Shown here piece by piece: positions 26,660 to 35,172 of a stretch of DNA of 64,000 nt; positions within the stretch are counted from its first letter, which is position 1; each line of letters starts with the position of its first letter. Source of the DNA: Bacteroidaceae bacterium (GTDB lineage: Bacteria; Bacteroidota; Bacteroidia; Bacteroidales; Bacteroidaceae). The notes beneath the pieces were generated by a model, which was not told the DNA's origin, did not search any database, and saw only the letters and a program-made list of their open reading frames with translations. Where the stretch lies: positions 113,132 to 177,131 of the forward strand of contig JAKSLJ010000002.1 of NCBI GenBank assembly GCA_024401275.1, in the 5' to 3' direction. The position numbers and the translations under genes were made by a program.

Positions 26660-29242
26660 ATGAAAAAAACATTTATAACCCTTTGCACCGCTTTGTTTTC
26701 TGCAGCCGTTTTGTTGCCTCCAACAGCTGTTGCGCAAGACTTGAAGATCAACGACAAAGAGTATTTTGAGCGTCAAGGCGTGAATGTCCTCGTCTATAGC
26801 AACCTCTTCTCTGGCGGTTTCAACGACGAGAAGAACTCTGGTATCGAACTCATCCACCACGGCGTGCGTACGGCTCAGGGCGGTGCTATCCGTCTCAGCA
26901 ATACACCAGAACAGTGGGACCTCGTTCCAGAAACCACCAACCGCAAGGTTGATACAGCAAACAACAGCATTGAGGTGGCTCTTCGCTACAAGGAGTTCAA
27001 CTTTGACTCTCGCGTTGTTGTTACAGGCAAGGGCAAGGCTATTGAGATTGCAGTCTATCTCGACAAGCCAGTTCCAGAAGAACTTGAAGGTGACGCAGGC
27101 TTCAACCTTGAGTTCCTTCCTTCGCAATATTGGAACAAGTCTTACTTCGTTGATGGCGAGGCAGATCGTTTCCCACGCTATGCTGTTAGTACAACCATCA
27201 CTCGCCCAAATAGCGAGAAGGTTCGCCAATACAAGGGTTATAAGACATACGATGACCGTGGCACAGACCGCTTCGTTGATCCGCTTCCACTTTCTACAGG
27301 TCGCAACTTCCTCTTCGCTCCAGAAGAGCCTGAACGCATGGTTCGCGTTTCTTCTACTGATGCCGACATCAACCTCTACGACGGTCGTATGCTTGCGCAG
27401 AACGGTTGGTATGTTCTCCGTTCCGTTCTTCCAGCTGGCAAGATAGGCAAGGTTGTTTCTTGGACTATCGAGCCAAATGCCGTTGAAGGATGGGTTCGCA
27501 AGCCAAACATCGGTTTCTCTCAGGTAGGCTATATGCCATCGCAGCCAAAGGTTGCCGTTATCGAACTTGACAAGATGGACAAGGTTCTTGCCGACGCTTC
27601 TGTCTATAAGGTATCCGAAGGCAAGAACGAGAAGGTCTTCACAGGTGCTGTGGCAGAGTGGGGTAGATACTACAAGTACAACTACGTTCGCTTCGATTTC
27701 TCAAGTCTTTCAGAACCAGGTGTTTACTACATTCAGTATGGCGATACAAAGACAGAGAACTTCATCATCGGCGATAAGGTTTACGATAAGATTGGCGATG
27801 CCACAAGCGACGTTTGGATTCCTATCCACATGAACCACATGACCGTGAACGAAGCTTACCGCATCTGGCACGGTGAACCTTTCAAGGAAGGCTATCTCCA
27901 GGCACCTGCAAACACTGACCACTTCGACCTCCACTGTCAGGGTGTTATCGATACAAAGTACAAGCCTCTCGAACTCATCCCTGGTCTTAACATCGGTGGT
28001 TATTTTGATGCCGGCGACTACGACATCGAGACAGGTTCTAACATCAGCGTTGTCCAGAACATGGTAAATATCTGGGAGAAGTTCAAGCCACAGCGCGACG
28101 AGACTTTCGTAAGCCAGGAGCAGCGTTATGTTGACCTCCATCGTCCGGACGGCAAGCCTGATATGCTTCAGTACATAGAGCATGGCGTTCTCAACCTCAT
28201 CGCTCAGTCGGAGAATATCGGTCACATGGCACAATGTCTCTCTAACTCTGTCCTTGACAACTACCACCACCTTGGCGACATCTCGGCTATTACTGACGGT
28301 CTCCATTACGACCCTTCTTTGAAGCCTTACGAGGTTTCAGCTGACGGCAAGTCAAGCGGTACTCCTGACGATATGTGGGCTTTTACAACACGCAATCCTG
28401 ACCTCGACTTCCGCGCAGCTACCATGTTTGCCGCTGCAAGCCGTGTGCTTCGTGGCTATAACGACAACCTCGCTGAGCGTGCTCTCTCTGAGTCAAAGCG
28501 CCTTCAGTCGGAGGCTCGCGAACTGATGAAGAAGGAAGCAAAGGAAGAGGAGGAAGATTTGGAGAACCTCGCTATGATTCTTTCGGCTCATCCACACCTC
28601 GCTCGTGGCATCATCTCAGAGATGGCAACAAACCTCCAGCTCTATATCGCTACTGGCGAAAAGCAGTACATCAAGACATTCGAGAAGCAGATTTGGCCAG
28701 CTCTCGACCATCAGCTCACAAATGTCATAGCAAACGCTCTTGACGCTATTCCATACATGGACGCAAAGTATCAGAAGAAGCTTCGTCCTTACATTATAAA
28801 ATATAAGGAATATCTCGACGGACTTGAGAAGAACAACCCTTACGGCGTGCCTGTAGGTCTCTCTAACTGGGCAGGCAACGGCGGTGTTATCCAGTTTGGT
28901 CAGAATGTTTGCCAGGCATCTTACTATTTCCCAGATGTCATCGACAAGAGCTACGCATTCAAGGTTGCAGCATGGCTCTATGGCTGCCACCCTTACCACA
29001 ACTACTCTTTCGTGGCAACCGTTGGCGCTACCCGTCCTAAGAACGTGTTCTACGGCAACAACCGTGCCGACCTCTCGTTCATTCCGGGCAACGTAGCTCC
29101 TGGTGTTCTCTTCCGTAAGCCAGACCACTTCGAGAACTACGACGATTGGCCATTCCTTTGGGGTGAGAATGAAGGTACCATTGCCAACAACACAAGTTAC
29201 CTCAACTTCTGCCACGCTCTTCAGAACCTGATAAAGAAGTAA
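26660..29242 (+). CDS. Secreted GH9-family glycoside hydrolase
   Basis: 860 residues with a signal peptide (cleavage near AVAQ, residue 26). The N-terminal region 27-280 is beta-rich, of no family I recognise. An Ig-like CelD N-terminal domain is at about 283-375 (FSQVGYMPSQPKVAVIEL). The GH9 alpha6/alpha6 catalytic domain runs from about 380. Catalytic candidates are D450 and D453 in GGYFDAGDYD and E838 in WGENEGTIANN. The usual histidine-arginine motif near the C-terminus is replaced by FVATVGATRPKNVFYGNN, so substrate specificity may differ from ordinary cellulase. Beta-1,4-glucan or xyloglucan is plausible. Lies between two Fe-S protein genes with no obvious functional link. Confidence 0.85.
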   Translation: MKKTFITLCTALFSAAVLLPPTAVAQDLKINDKEYFERQGVNVLVYSNLFSGGFNDEKNSGIELIHHGVRTAQGGAIRLSNTPEQWDLVPETTNRKVDTANNSIEVALRYKEFNFDSRVVVTGKGKAIEIAVYLDKPVPEELEGDAGFNLEFLPSQYWNKSYFVDGEADRFPRYAVSTTITRPNSEKVRQYKGYKTYDDRGTDRFVDPLPLSTGRNFLFAPEEPERMVRVSSTDADINLYDGRMLAQNGWYVLRSVLPAGKIGKVVSWTIEPNAVEGWVRKPNIGFSQVGYMPSQPKVAVIELDKMDKVLADASVYKVSEGKNEKVFTGAVAEWGRYYKYNYVRFDFSSLSEPGVYYIQYGDTKTENFIIGDKVYDKIGDATSDVWIPIHMNHMTVNEAYRIWHGEPFKEGYLQAPANTDHFDLHCQGVIDTKYKPLELIPGLNIGGYFDAGDYDIETGSNISVVQNMVNIWEKFKPQRDETFVSQEQRYVDLHRPDGKPDMLQYIEHGVLNLIAQSENIGHMAQCLSNSVLDNYHHLGDISAITDGLHYDPSLKPYEVSADGKSSGTPDDMWAFTTRNPDLDFRAATMFAAASRVLRGYNDNLAERALSESKRLQSEARELMKKEAKEEEEDLENLAMILSAHPHLARGIISEMATNLQLYIATGEKQYIKTFEKQIWPALDHQLTNVIANALDAIPYMDAKYQKKLRPYIIKYKEYLDGLEKNNPYGVPVGLSNWAGNGGVIQFGQNVCQASYYFPDVIDKSYAFKVAAWLYGCHPYHNYSFVATVGATRPKNVFYGNNRADLSFIPGNVAPGVLFRKPDHFENYDDWPFLWGENEGTIANNTSYLNFCHALQNLIKK

Positions 29243-29272
29243 TTCTGTAAATTGTAAATCAGTATGATTATT

Positions 29273-29295
29273 CCCTGCCGTTCTGGGCAGGGCTC
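29273..29295 (+). repeat. Palindromic repeat CCCTGCC/GGCAGGG, copy 1
   Basis: CCCTGCC-GTTCTG-GGCAGGG followed by CTC, in the gap upstream of the aldo/keto reductase. A second copy with the same flank (GCTC..AATC) is at 36172-36194. Confidence 0.75.
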
Positions 29296-29329
29296 AAATC
29301 CGAAAATTGTAAATCTGAAAATAACAACC

Positions 29330-30742
29330 ATGGATATATCAAGACGAGATTTTCTAAAGACTATGGGCGCTGTGGTTGGAACTGCAGCTGTAGGAAGCCA
29401 GTTGGCTAGCTGCGGAAACAACCCGGATTCCGATCTTGACAACTACAAAAACGACGAATACGAGAGTCAGCAGGAGCCGGCAACAGGCAAGATGACTTAT
29501 CGCACAACTCCTTCTACAGGCGACAAGGTGTCTATTCTCGGTTACGGAATGATGCGTCTGCCTATGGTGGAGAAGGACGAGGACAATCAGGATGCTCCGG
29601 ACGAGATAGATCAGGAGCAGGTGAACAAACTGGTGGATTATGCTATGGAGCATGGCATAAACTATTACGACACTTCGCCTGTATATTGTCAGGGTAAGTC
29701 TGAGCGTGCCACTGGCATCGCCTTGAAGCGTCATCCTCGCGAAAGCTTCTATGTTGCGACAAAGCTCTCAAACTTCTCTGAGCCGGCATGGAGCAAAGAA
29801 GGTGCTATCGCCATGTACCGAAACTCCATGAAGGAACTACAGGTTGACTACATCGACTACTACCTTCTCCATGCTGTTGGCGGAGGCGGTATGGAAAACC
29901 TTCACCAGCGCTATCTCGACAGCGGCATCATGGACTTCCTCATGGAAGAGCGCAAAGCGGGCAGAATACGCAATCTTGGTTTCTCTTTCCATGGCGAGGT
30001 AGAAGTGTTTGACTGGCTTCTTGAGCATCACGACCAGTACCATTGGGACTTCGTGCAGATTCAGATGAACTATGTCGATTGGCTACCAAACTATACTGAG
30101 GAGCAGAAGAGTGTCGCAGCCTCTTATCTCTATGCAGAACTTGAGAAGCGTGGCATTCCGGCTGTCATCATGGAGCCGCTCCTCGGCGGACGATTGGCAA
30201 AGCTGCCGAAGTTCGTCATCAAGAAACTCAAGGAGCGTGCGCCAGAGCAGAGCCTTGCCTCATGGGCATTCCGCTATTGTGGTACGCCTAAAAACATCCT
30301 TACCGTACTCAGCGGCATGACCTTCATGGAACATCTCAAGGATAATCTTCTCTCATATAGTCCGCTCAAGCCGCTCACAAACGAGGAGATGAGCTTCCTC
30401 TACGATGTGGCTGATGACATCCGTAGCGTACAGAACATTCCTTGTACATCATGCGCCTACTGTATGCCATGTCCTTATGGTCTTGACATCCCAACCATCT
30501 TCACGCATTACAATAAGTGTCTGAACGATGGCGTCCTGCCGTCAAATCCTAACGATTCGGAATATGCTCGCCTTCGTCGCAACTATCTCATCGGACTTTC
30601 GCGAAAGGTGGCTCCAGAGCGTCAGCCAGACCATTGCATCGGCTGTAACGAGTGTGTGTCACATTGTCCACAGAAGATCAAGATTCCGAACGAAATGCGC
30701 AAGATCGATGAGTTTATTAACGGTCTCAAAGCAAGCATGTGA
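29330..30742 (+). CDS. Tat-exported aldo/keto reductase with 4Fe-4S motifs
   Basis: 470 residues. Starts with a clear twin-arginine signal, SRRDFLKTMGAVVGTAAVGS, followed by LASC. An aldo/keto reductase barrel follows (GYGMMRLPM, HGINYYDTSPVYCQG, YYLLHAVGG). At the C-terminus are two cysteine clusters, CTSCAYCMPCPYGLD and CIGCNECVSHCPQKI, typical of the ferredoxin-tailed AKR branch. The start at 29330 is chosen because the Tat signal begins there; upstream in-frame codons lie in a palindromic repeat. Cofactor and substrate unknown. Export by Tat means it folds with its cofactors in the cytoplasm. Confidence 0.93.
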   Translation: MDISRRDFLKTMGAVVGTAAVGSQLASCGNNPDSDLDNYKNDEYESQQEPATGKMTYRTTPSTGDKVSILGYGMMRLPMVEKDEDNQDAPDEIDQEQVNKLVDYAMEHGINYYDTSPVYCQGKSERATGIALKRHPRESFYVATKLSNFSEPAWSKEGAIAMYRNSMKELQVDYIDYYLLHAVGGGGMENLHQRYLDSGIMDFLMEERKAGRIRNLGFSFHGEVEVFDWLLEHHDQYHWDFVQIQMNYVDWLPNYTEEQKSVAASYLYAELEKRGIPAVIMEPLLGGRLAKLPKFVIKKLKERAPEQSLASWAFRYCGTPKNILTVLSGMTFMEHLKDNLLSYSPLKPLTNEEMSFLYDVADDIRSVQNIPCTSCAYCMPCPYGLDIPTIFTHYNKCLNDGVLPSNPNDSEYARLRRNYLIGLSRKVAPERQPDHCIGCNECVSHCPQKIKIPNEMRKIDEFINGLKASM

Positions 30743-30789
30743 TTTTTTATATGTACTTAAAGTCTAACCAAAGTATCTTTATGATGGTA

Positions 30790-30857
30790 TTTTGCGGACG
30801 GATGAACGCTTTTTTGACAAGCTTTTTGTCCGTCCGTCCGTCTGTCCGTCCGCAAAA
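30790..30857 (+). terminator. Hairpin after the aldo/keto reductase
   Basis: TTTTGCGGACGGA (30790-30802) pairs perfectly with TCCGTCCGCAAAA (30845-30857) around a T-rich loop. It is the first strong hairpin downstream of the reductase stop and may end its transcript, though the T-tail is weak. The stem is built from GTCC microsatellite sequence. Confidence 0.4.
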
Positions 30858-30982
30858 ATTATGGATCTAAAATATGCCCTACACATCTATATATAATTAA
30901 TTTAATTAAAGAAAGATGATAATAAGAATAGGGAGTAAAAATATATTGTGGTAGATTTTTTTCGGACGGACAGACGGACGGA
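30830..30982. repeat. Inverted repeat of GGAC/GTCC units
   Basis: TCCGTCCGTCTGTCCGTCCG (30834-30853) and its exact complement CGGACGGACAGACGGACGGA (30963-30982) flank about 110 AT-rich bases. Together with the half copy at 30794 this could form alternative hairpins or mark a small insertion. Confidence 0.75.
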
Positions 30983-31206
30983 TATCTAACACTGCTTTTA
31001 CATATTGTTGGTAAAACTCCACATCCGCTTACACTTTGCTTTCTTGAAACTCATTTTCCTGGGTTTATATTGTGCGAGTGCATAAGTATGCGCAAATATC
31101 AAATCCTCGCAAAATCGTAACTGTCTGATAATCAGCTAATATTATTCTTGAACCACGATGATGTTGTTGAAAATCGGAGTATGTCACGCATTTTCGGGCT
31201 CTCTTT

Positions 31207-31296
31207 CGCATCAAAAACGCCCTGCGAAACGCATCAAAAACGCCCTGCGAAACGCATCAAAACTCCCTGCGAAGTTACACAAAACTGACTGCGAAA
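31207..31296 (+). repeat. Tandem 22-23-base hairpin units
   Basis: Four adjacent units: two identical CGCATCAAAAACGCCCTGCG-AAA (31207-31229, 31230-31252) and two diverged (31253-31274, 31275-31296). Each boundary provides TTTCGCA/TGCGAAA arms, so successive units share hairpin stems. No spacers, so not a CRISPR array. Confidence 0.85.
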
Positions 31297-31516
31297 TGGG
31301 AACGACAGCTCCTGGGGTCGTTATTTAGCGATAAATGGCGTCGTTGGAGGCCATTTTCTGTTTTTCTCCAAATTATCTGCCCGAAAATCCGTACAACGCC
31401 CGACCTGACATTTTGTAAGCCTTTCGCAGCATTTTGCTTACATCACCATAAAATTTGCAAATAGGGGGCAGACTTAGGTCGTCAAGTTAAGTTTGCAAGA
31501 ATTTGTTTTTTGTTTT

Positions 31517-32149
31517 TCAGTCCTTATGCTTTCTTCTTTTCTCTTCTCCGATATTAATTTTTGGCAACTCAATCTTGTAGTGCCAGCCTATGAGACGGAT
31601 GATGACGATGAAGAGGAATGTGGCTACGGAAATGATGATCGGGGAAAGTCCACAGCGCAGCATGAGAGAATAGAAGCAGCCACCCATGATGGAGGACATG
31701 GCATAGATGTCTTTCTGGAAAATCACTGGCTTGATACTTGCCAGCGTGTCGCGTATCACACCTCCTGCAACTCCCGTTATGCAGCCCATCATGACCGCTA
31801 CCCACATAGGTTGACCGCAGTCGAGCGTCTTCTGCAAGCCGGCAATGGTGAAAAGTGCCAAGCCGAGGGTGTCAAAGAAGAGCCAGGCAGTGTTCATCTT
31901 GTCCATCAGACGGCCGAATACCTGAACAAGCACTACGGCAAAGAGGGTGCAGAGGAAATACATAGGACTCGTCATCCAGAATGGCGTCTGTCCGAGCATG
32001 CAGTCGCGTAGCGTTCCGCCGCCAACGGCTGTTACCCATGCAAGCACGAAACCGCCGAAAATGTCGTATTCGCGGCGTCCTGCCAGTCGCACTCCCGAGA
32101 TGGCGAAAGCGATGGTTCCTATCAGTTCTATGAGGTATGTTATGGTCAT
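31517..32149 (-). CDS. TRIC-type (UPF0126/YicG) cation channel protein
   Basis: 210 residues, about seven membrane helices. Two repeat halves carry the TRIC signatures VGGGTLRDCMLG and AGGVIRDTL. By family it is a trimeric intracellular-cation-channel homologue, monovalent-cation permeable; the bacterial physiological role is unclear. The start at 32149 is chosen because homology begins at MTITYLIELIGT and a consensus promoter lies just upstream; the frame runs open to 32521 but would overlap tatD. A basic tail (EEKRRKHKD) ends the protein. Confidence 0.92.
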   Translation of the reverse strand: MTITYLIELIGTIAFAISGVRLAGRREYDIFGGFVLAWVTAVGGGTLRDCMLGQTPFWMTSPMYFLCTLFAVVLVQVFGRLMDKMNTAWLFFDTLGLALFTIAGLQKTLDCGQPMWVAVMMGCITGVAGGVIRDTLASIKPVIFQKDIYAMSSIMGGCFYSLMLRCGLSPIIISVATFLFIVIIRLIGWHYKIELPKINIGEEKRRKHKD

Positions 32150-32158
32150 AAGCGGCGG

Positions 32159-32189
32159 CAAAGTTACGAATATGTGATAAAATAACAAA
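32159..32189 (-). promoter_or_regulatory. Promoter of the TRIC gene, next to the start codon
   Basis: On the minus strand TTTG (32186-32189), 19 bases, then TAACTTTG (32159-32166). Only nine bases separate the -7 box from the ATG, so the mRNA should have almost no leader. Confidence 0.75.
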
Positions 32190-32226
32190 CAAAAGTGGGG
32201 AAAATGTGCGGCAAAGGCGAGATTGT

Positions 32227-32258
32227 CTTGCGTTTTTGATATTTTCTTTTTAACTTTG
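32227..32258 (+). promoter_or_regulatory. Promoter of tatD
   Basis: CTTG (32227-32230), 20 bases, TAACTTTG (32251-32258), then 23 bases to the start codon. Divergent from the TRIC promoter about 40 bases away. Confidence 0.65.
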
Positions 32259-32281
32259 CACGCGTAGAAACTGACATTAAC

Positions 32282-33079
32282 ATGATAGACACTCACATAC
32301 ACATCGACGGCGAGGAGTTTGCAGAAGACCTCTGCGAAGTTGTGGCTCGTGCCAAGGAGGCGGGCTGCGAAATGATGCTCGTGCCAGCCATAAACCTTCA
32401 GTCCATAACCGACGTTCCGCGCGTCTGCAACCAGTTTCCCGACTTCATGAAGCCTATGATGGGCTTGCATCCGGAAGATGTGAAGGAGGACTGGCGTGAG
32501 GTTCTTGCGCAGATGAAGCAAGAGCTTACTTCACAAACAAAAGACGCAAGTGAATCAAAAACTCAGCGCTATATCGCTATCGGCGAGGTCGGACTTGACT
32601 ATTACTGGAGTCGCGAGTTTGAGAGGGAGCAGTTGCTTGCCTTTGAGGAACAGGTGAAGTGGAGTGTGGAAACCCGTTTGCCTCTGATGATTCATTGTCG
32701 TAAGGCGCAGAACGAGATGGTAAAGCTTCTCCGACAGTACAAGAAAGACTTGCCTGGTGGCGTGTTCCATTGCTTCACGGGCAATGCTCATGAGGCAGAG
32801 GAACTTCTTGAATTTGAGAATTTTACCCTCGGTATAGGTGGCGTTCTTACCTTTAAGAAGAGTAATCTCCCGGAAACTTTGAAGGAGGCTGTTCCGCTGT
32901 CTCGTATAGTCCTTGAGACTGACGCTCCGTACATGGCTCCTGTGCCTATGCGCGGCAAGCGAAACGAGAGCGCTTTCATTCAATACATTATAGAGAAACT
33001 TGCGGAAATCTACGAGAAAACGCCTGCCGAAATTGACGCCATTACAACGGCTACGGCAAAGCAAATCTTTGGTATTTAA
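32282..33079 (+). CDS. TatD family metal-dependent hydrolase
   Basis: 265 residues; cytoplasmic TIM-barrel nuclease/hydrolase. Metal ligands in MIDTHIHIDGEEF (HxH), EVGLDYYW, MIHCRKA, VFHCFTG and LETDAPYM. Not part of Tat export despite the name. Members act as 3'-5' DNA exonucleases or D-aminoacyl-tRNA deacylases; which applies is unknown. Divergent from the TRIC gene. Confidence 0.93.
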   Translation: MIDTHIHIDGEEFAEDLCEVVARAKEAGCEMMLVPAINLQSITDVPRVCNQFPDFMKPMMGLHPEDVKEDWREVLAQMKQELTSQTKDASESKTQRYIAIGEVGLDYYWSREFEREQLLAFEEQVKWSVETRLPLMIHCRKAQNEMVKLLRQYKKDLPGGVFHCFTGNAHEAEELLEFENFTLGIGGVLTFKKSNLPETLKEAVPLSRIVLETDAPYMAPVPMRGKRNESAFIQYIIEKLAEIYEKTPAEIDAITTATAKQIFGI

Positions 33080-33132
33080 GGTTTGAAACTTAGAGGTTAT
33101 AGATTATAGCTTAATGATTAAATATTAATATT

Positions 33133-34158
33133 ATGAAAAAACTACTTCTTCTCTTCGCGACATTCTTCGCCCTCTGCTCAATGACTCAGGACGATGTGCA
33201 GACTATGTTCATGATTGGCGACTCCACAATGGCGAACAAGGACACTACGAAAGGTCCTGAACGCGGATGGGGTATGATGGTTCAGGAATACTTTGACGAG
33301 ACAAAACTTATTGTTGATAATCACGCGGTCAACGGTCGCTCATCAAAGAGCTTTATAGACGAGGGCCGCTGGCAGAAAGTGCTTGACAAGATAAAGCCGG
33401 GAGACTATGTTGTCATCCAGTTCGGACATAACGATGAGAAGTCTGCTCCAGAGCGTCATACGGAACCAGGCTCAACATTTGACGACAATATCCGCAAGTT
33501 CATCCGTGAAACTCGTGCCAAGGGTGGTAAGCCTATCGTGATGAACGCTTGCGTGCGCCGTAACTTCTACAAAAAAGTGCCTAAGAATGACGATGATGAG
33601 GCTCTCCGCAACACGATTGACTCTCCAACACAGTCTGCCCCTGCAGGTCAGGAGGAAGGCGACATCCTTTATGACACTCACGGCTACTACCGCTACTCTC
33701 CTCGTGAGGTGGCTCTTGAGGAAGGTGCTACTTTCGTTGACGCCAACAAGCTTACTCATCAGCTTGAGCAGGCTCTTGGTCGTGAGCGTTCAAAGATGAT
33801 CCACATGTGGTATAAGGCTGGCGAGATTCCTGAGATACCTGAAGGTCGTCAGGACAATACTCATTACAATATTACGGGAGCCAAGGCTATCGCTCGTTTG
33901 CTCGTTGATGGAATGTGCAAGGAAATGCCTGAGCTCTATCGCTACATGAAGGGCGGCAGATTCCCTAGCTTTGGCGGTCAGCGTGGCCCTGGTGCTCCAC
34001 AGATGCGCGGCAATGGCGGTCAGATGCGCGGCAATGGTCAGCGTGGCGGTGGTCGTCGTGGCGGCTTTGGCAATGGCAACGGTGGTTTCAACGGTGGCTT
34101 TGGCGGTGGTAATGGTGATTGGCAGCAATGGAACGGGCAAGGTGACGATAACCAATAA
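33133..34158 (+). CDS. SGNH-hydrolase, rhamnogalacturonan acetylesterase-like (CE12)
   Basis: Secreted esterase removing acetyl groups from pectin, 341 residues. Signal peptide in the first 18-20 residues. Catalytic blocks: GDSTMA (serine), NGRSSKSF (glycine block), FGHNDEK (asparagine) and DNTHYN (Asp-His pair). Downstream of about residue 275 is an unusual tail of Gly, Arg, Asn and Gln (RGGGRRGGFGNGNGGFNGGF) that resembles RGG low-complexity regions and is not part of the enzyme family. It stands before metA without functional linkage. Confidence 0.9.
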   Translation: MKKLLLLFATFFALCSMTQDDVQTMFMIGDSTMANKDTTKGPERGWGMMVQEYFDETKLIVDNHAVNGRSSKSFIDEGRWQKVLDKIKPGDYVVIQFGHNDEKSAPERHTEPGSTFDDNIRKFIRETRAKGGKPIVMNACVRRNFYKKVPKNDDDEALRNTIDSPTQSAPAGQEEGDILYDTHGYYRYSPREVALEEGATFVDANKLTHQLEQALGRERSKMIHMWYKAGEIPEIPEGRQDNTHYNITGAKAIARLLVDGMCKEMPELYRYMKGGRFPSFGGQRGPGAPQMRGNGGQMRGNGQRGGGRRGGFGNGNGGFNGGFGGGNGDWQQWNGQGDDNQ

Positions 34159-34198
34159 TAAAAAAACTGCCTCAAATGTGCTAAAATAGTCGATAATT

Positions 34199-34230
34199 CT
34201 TGCATACCTCTTTGATTTTTTATAATTTTG
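34199..34230 (+). promoter_or_regulatory. Promoter of metA
   Basis: CTTG (34199-34202), 20 bases, TAATTTTG (34223-34230), then 21 bases to the metA start. Confidence 0.65.
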
Positions 34231-34251
34231 CGCGCAAAATAAACAATAAAT

Positions 34252-35172
34252 ATGCCAGTAAGAATTCCAGAAAAACTTCCGGCTATTGAGATACTCAAAG
34301 AGGAAAACATCTTCGTCATGGACTCTACGCGAGCCCACAATCAGGACATCCGTCCGCTGAAGATTGTCGTGCTCAATCTCATGCCGATAAAGGTAACTAC
34401 GGAGACAGACCTTATCCGTCTGCTTTCGAATACTCCGCTCCAGGTTGACCTGACGCTCATGAAGCTTGAAAGCCACACATCAAAGAATACTCCCGTGGAG
34501 CACATGATGGCTTTCTATCGCCCATTCTCGGAACTTCAGTATGAGAAATTCGACGGAATGATCATTACAGGAGCGCCTGTAGAGCAATATAACTTCGAGG
34601 ATGTGAACTATTGGGAAGAGCTCACCCAGATTTTCTCTTGGGCTCGTACAAATGTTTACAGCACTCTCTATATCTGCTGGGCTTCGCAAGCCGGTCTCTA
34701 CTACCACTACGGAGTTGACAAGTGCGATATTCCGATGAAGCAATTCGGCATCTTCGAGCACTTCTGCGTGGAGAAGCAAGACCCTATCTTCCGCGGTTTC
34801 GACGATACTTTCTTCATGCCGCAGTCGCGACACACGGAGATTGTCCGCGAGCAGGTAGAGGCGAATCCGGAACTTCAGATCATTGCCGATTCGGAAGAAA
34901 GCGGAATGGGCATTATCAAGGCTCGTGGCGGTCGTGAGTTCTTTATCACCGGACACATGGAGTATTCGCCAAACACGCTTCACAACGAATATATGCGCGA
35001 CCTCGGCAAGCGTGATGATGTCGGTCTTCCACAGCATTACTACAAGGACGACAATCCGCAGAACGAACCTATCGTACGCTGGCGTGCCCATGCAAACCTC
35101 TTCTATCACAACTGGCTCAACTACTACATCTATCAGCCAACTCCGTTCAACATAGAAGACATTTGCGAGTAA
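34252..35172 (+). CDS. metA: Homoserine O-acyltransferase, predicted acetyl-CoA type
   Basis: First committed step of methionine synthesis from homoserine. 306 residues, cytoplasmic. Catalytic C142 in YICWASQAG; the histidine is expected in [10 protein letters not shown]. Residue 111, just after GAPV, is Glu; published work on this family ties Glu111 to acetyl-CoA and Gly111 to succinyl-CoA, so the product should be O-acetylhomoserine even though the usual name is succinyltransferase. Own promoter immediately upstream. Confidence 0.95.
   Translation: MPVRIPEKLPAIEILKEENIFVMDSTRAHNQDIRPLKIVVLNLMPIKVTTETDLIRLLSNTPLQVDLTLMKLESHTSKNTPVEHMMAFYRPFSELQYEKFDGMIITGAPVEQYNFEDVNYWEELTQIFSWARTNVYSTLYICWASQAGLYYHYGVDKCDIPMKQFGIFEHFCVEKQDPIFRGFDDTFFMPQSRHTEIVREQVEANPELQIIADSEESGMGIIKARGGREFFITGHMEYSPNTLHNEYMRDLGKRDDVGLPQHYYKDDNPQNEPIVRWRAHANLFYHNWLNYYIYQPTPFNIEDICE

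Larger units (their letters stand above)
30743..31516. other. Large non-coding, hairpin-rich region
   Basis: 774 bases without a credible gene. Holds GGAC/GTCC repeats with long inverted repeats (30790-30982), an AT-rich stretch, four tandem hairpin units (31207-31296) and further perfect stems at 31300-31321 (AACGAC/GTCGTT), 31333-31356 (AAATGGC/GCCATTT) and 31415-31441 (GTAAGC/GCTTAC). A structured RNA or small mobile element is possible. No open frame of useful length. Confidence 0.75.

Noticed and set aside
31207-31296. Possible CRISPR array
   Set aside because: The units are directly adjacent, with no spacers, and no cas gene is in the window.
31493-32011. 172-codon plus-strand open frame
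   Set aside because: It lies wholly over the TRIC channel gene, which has both family motifs and a promoter; the plus-strand protein is low-complexity and resembles nothing.
32150-32521. N-terminal extension of the TRIC protein
   Set aside because: It would overlap tatD and its promoter; the extra residues are not homologous to the family.
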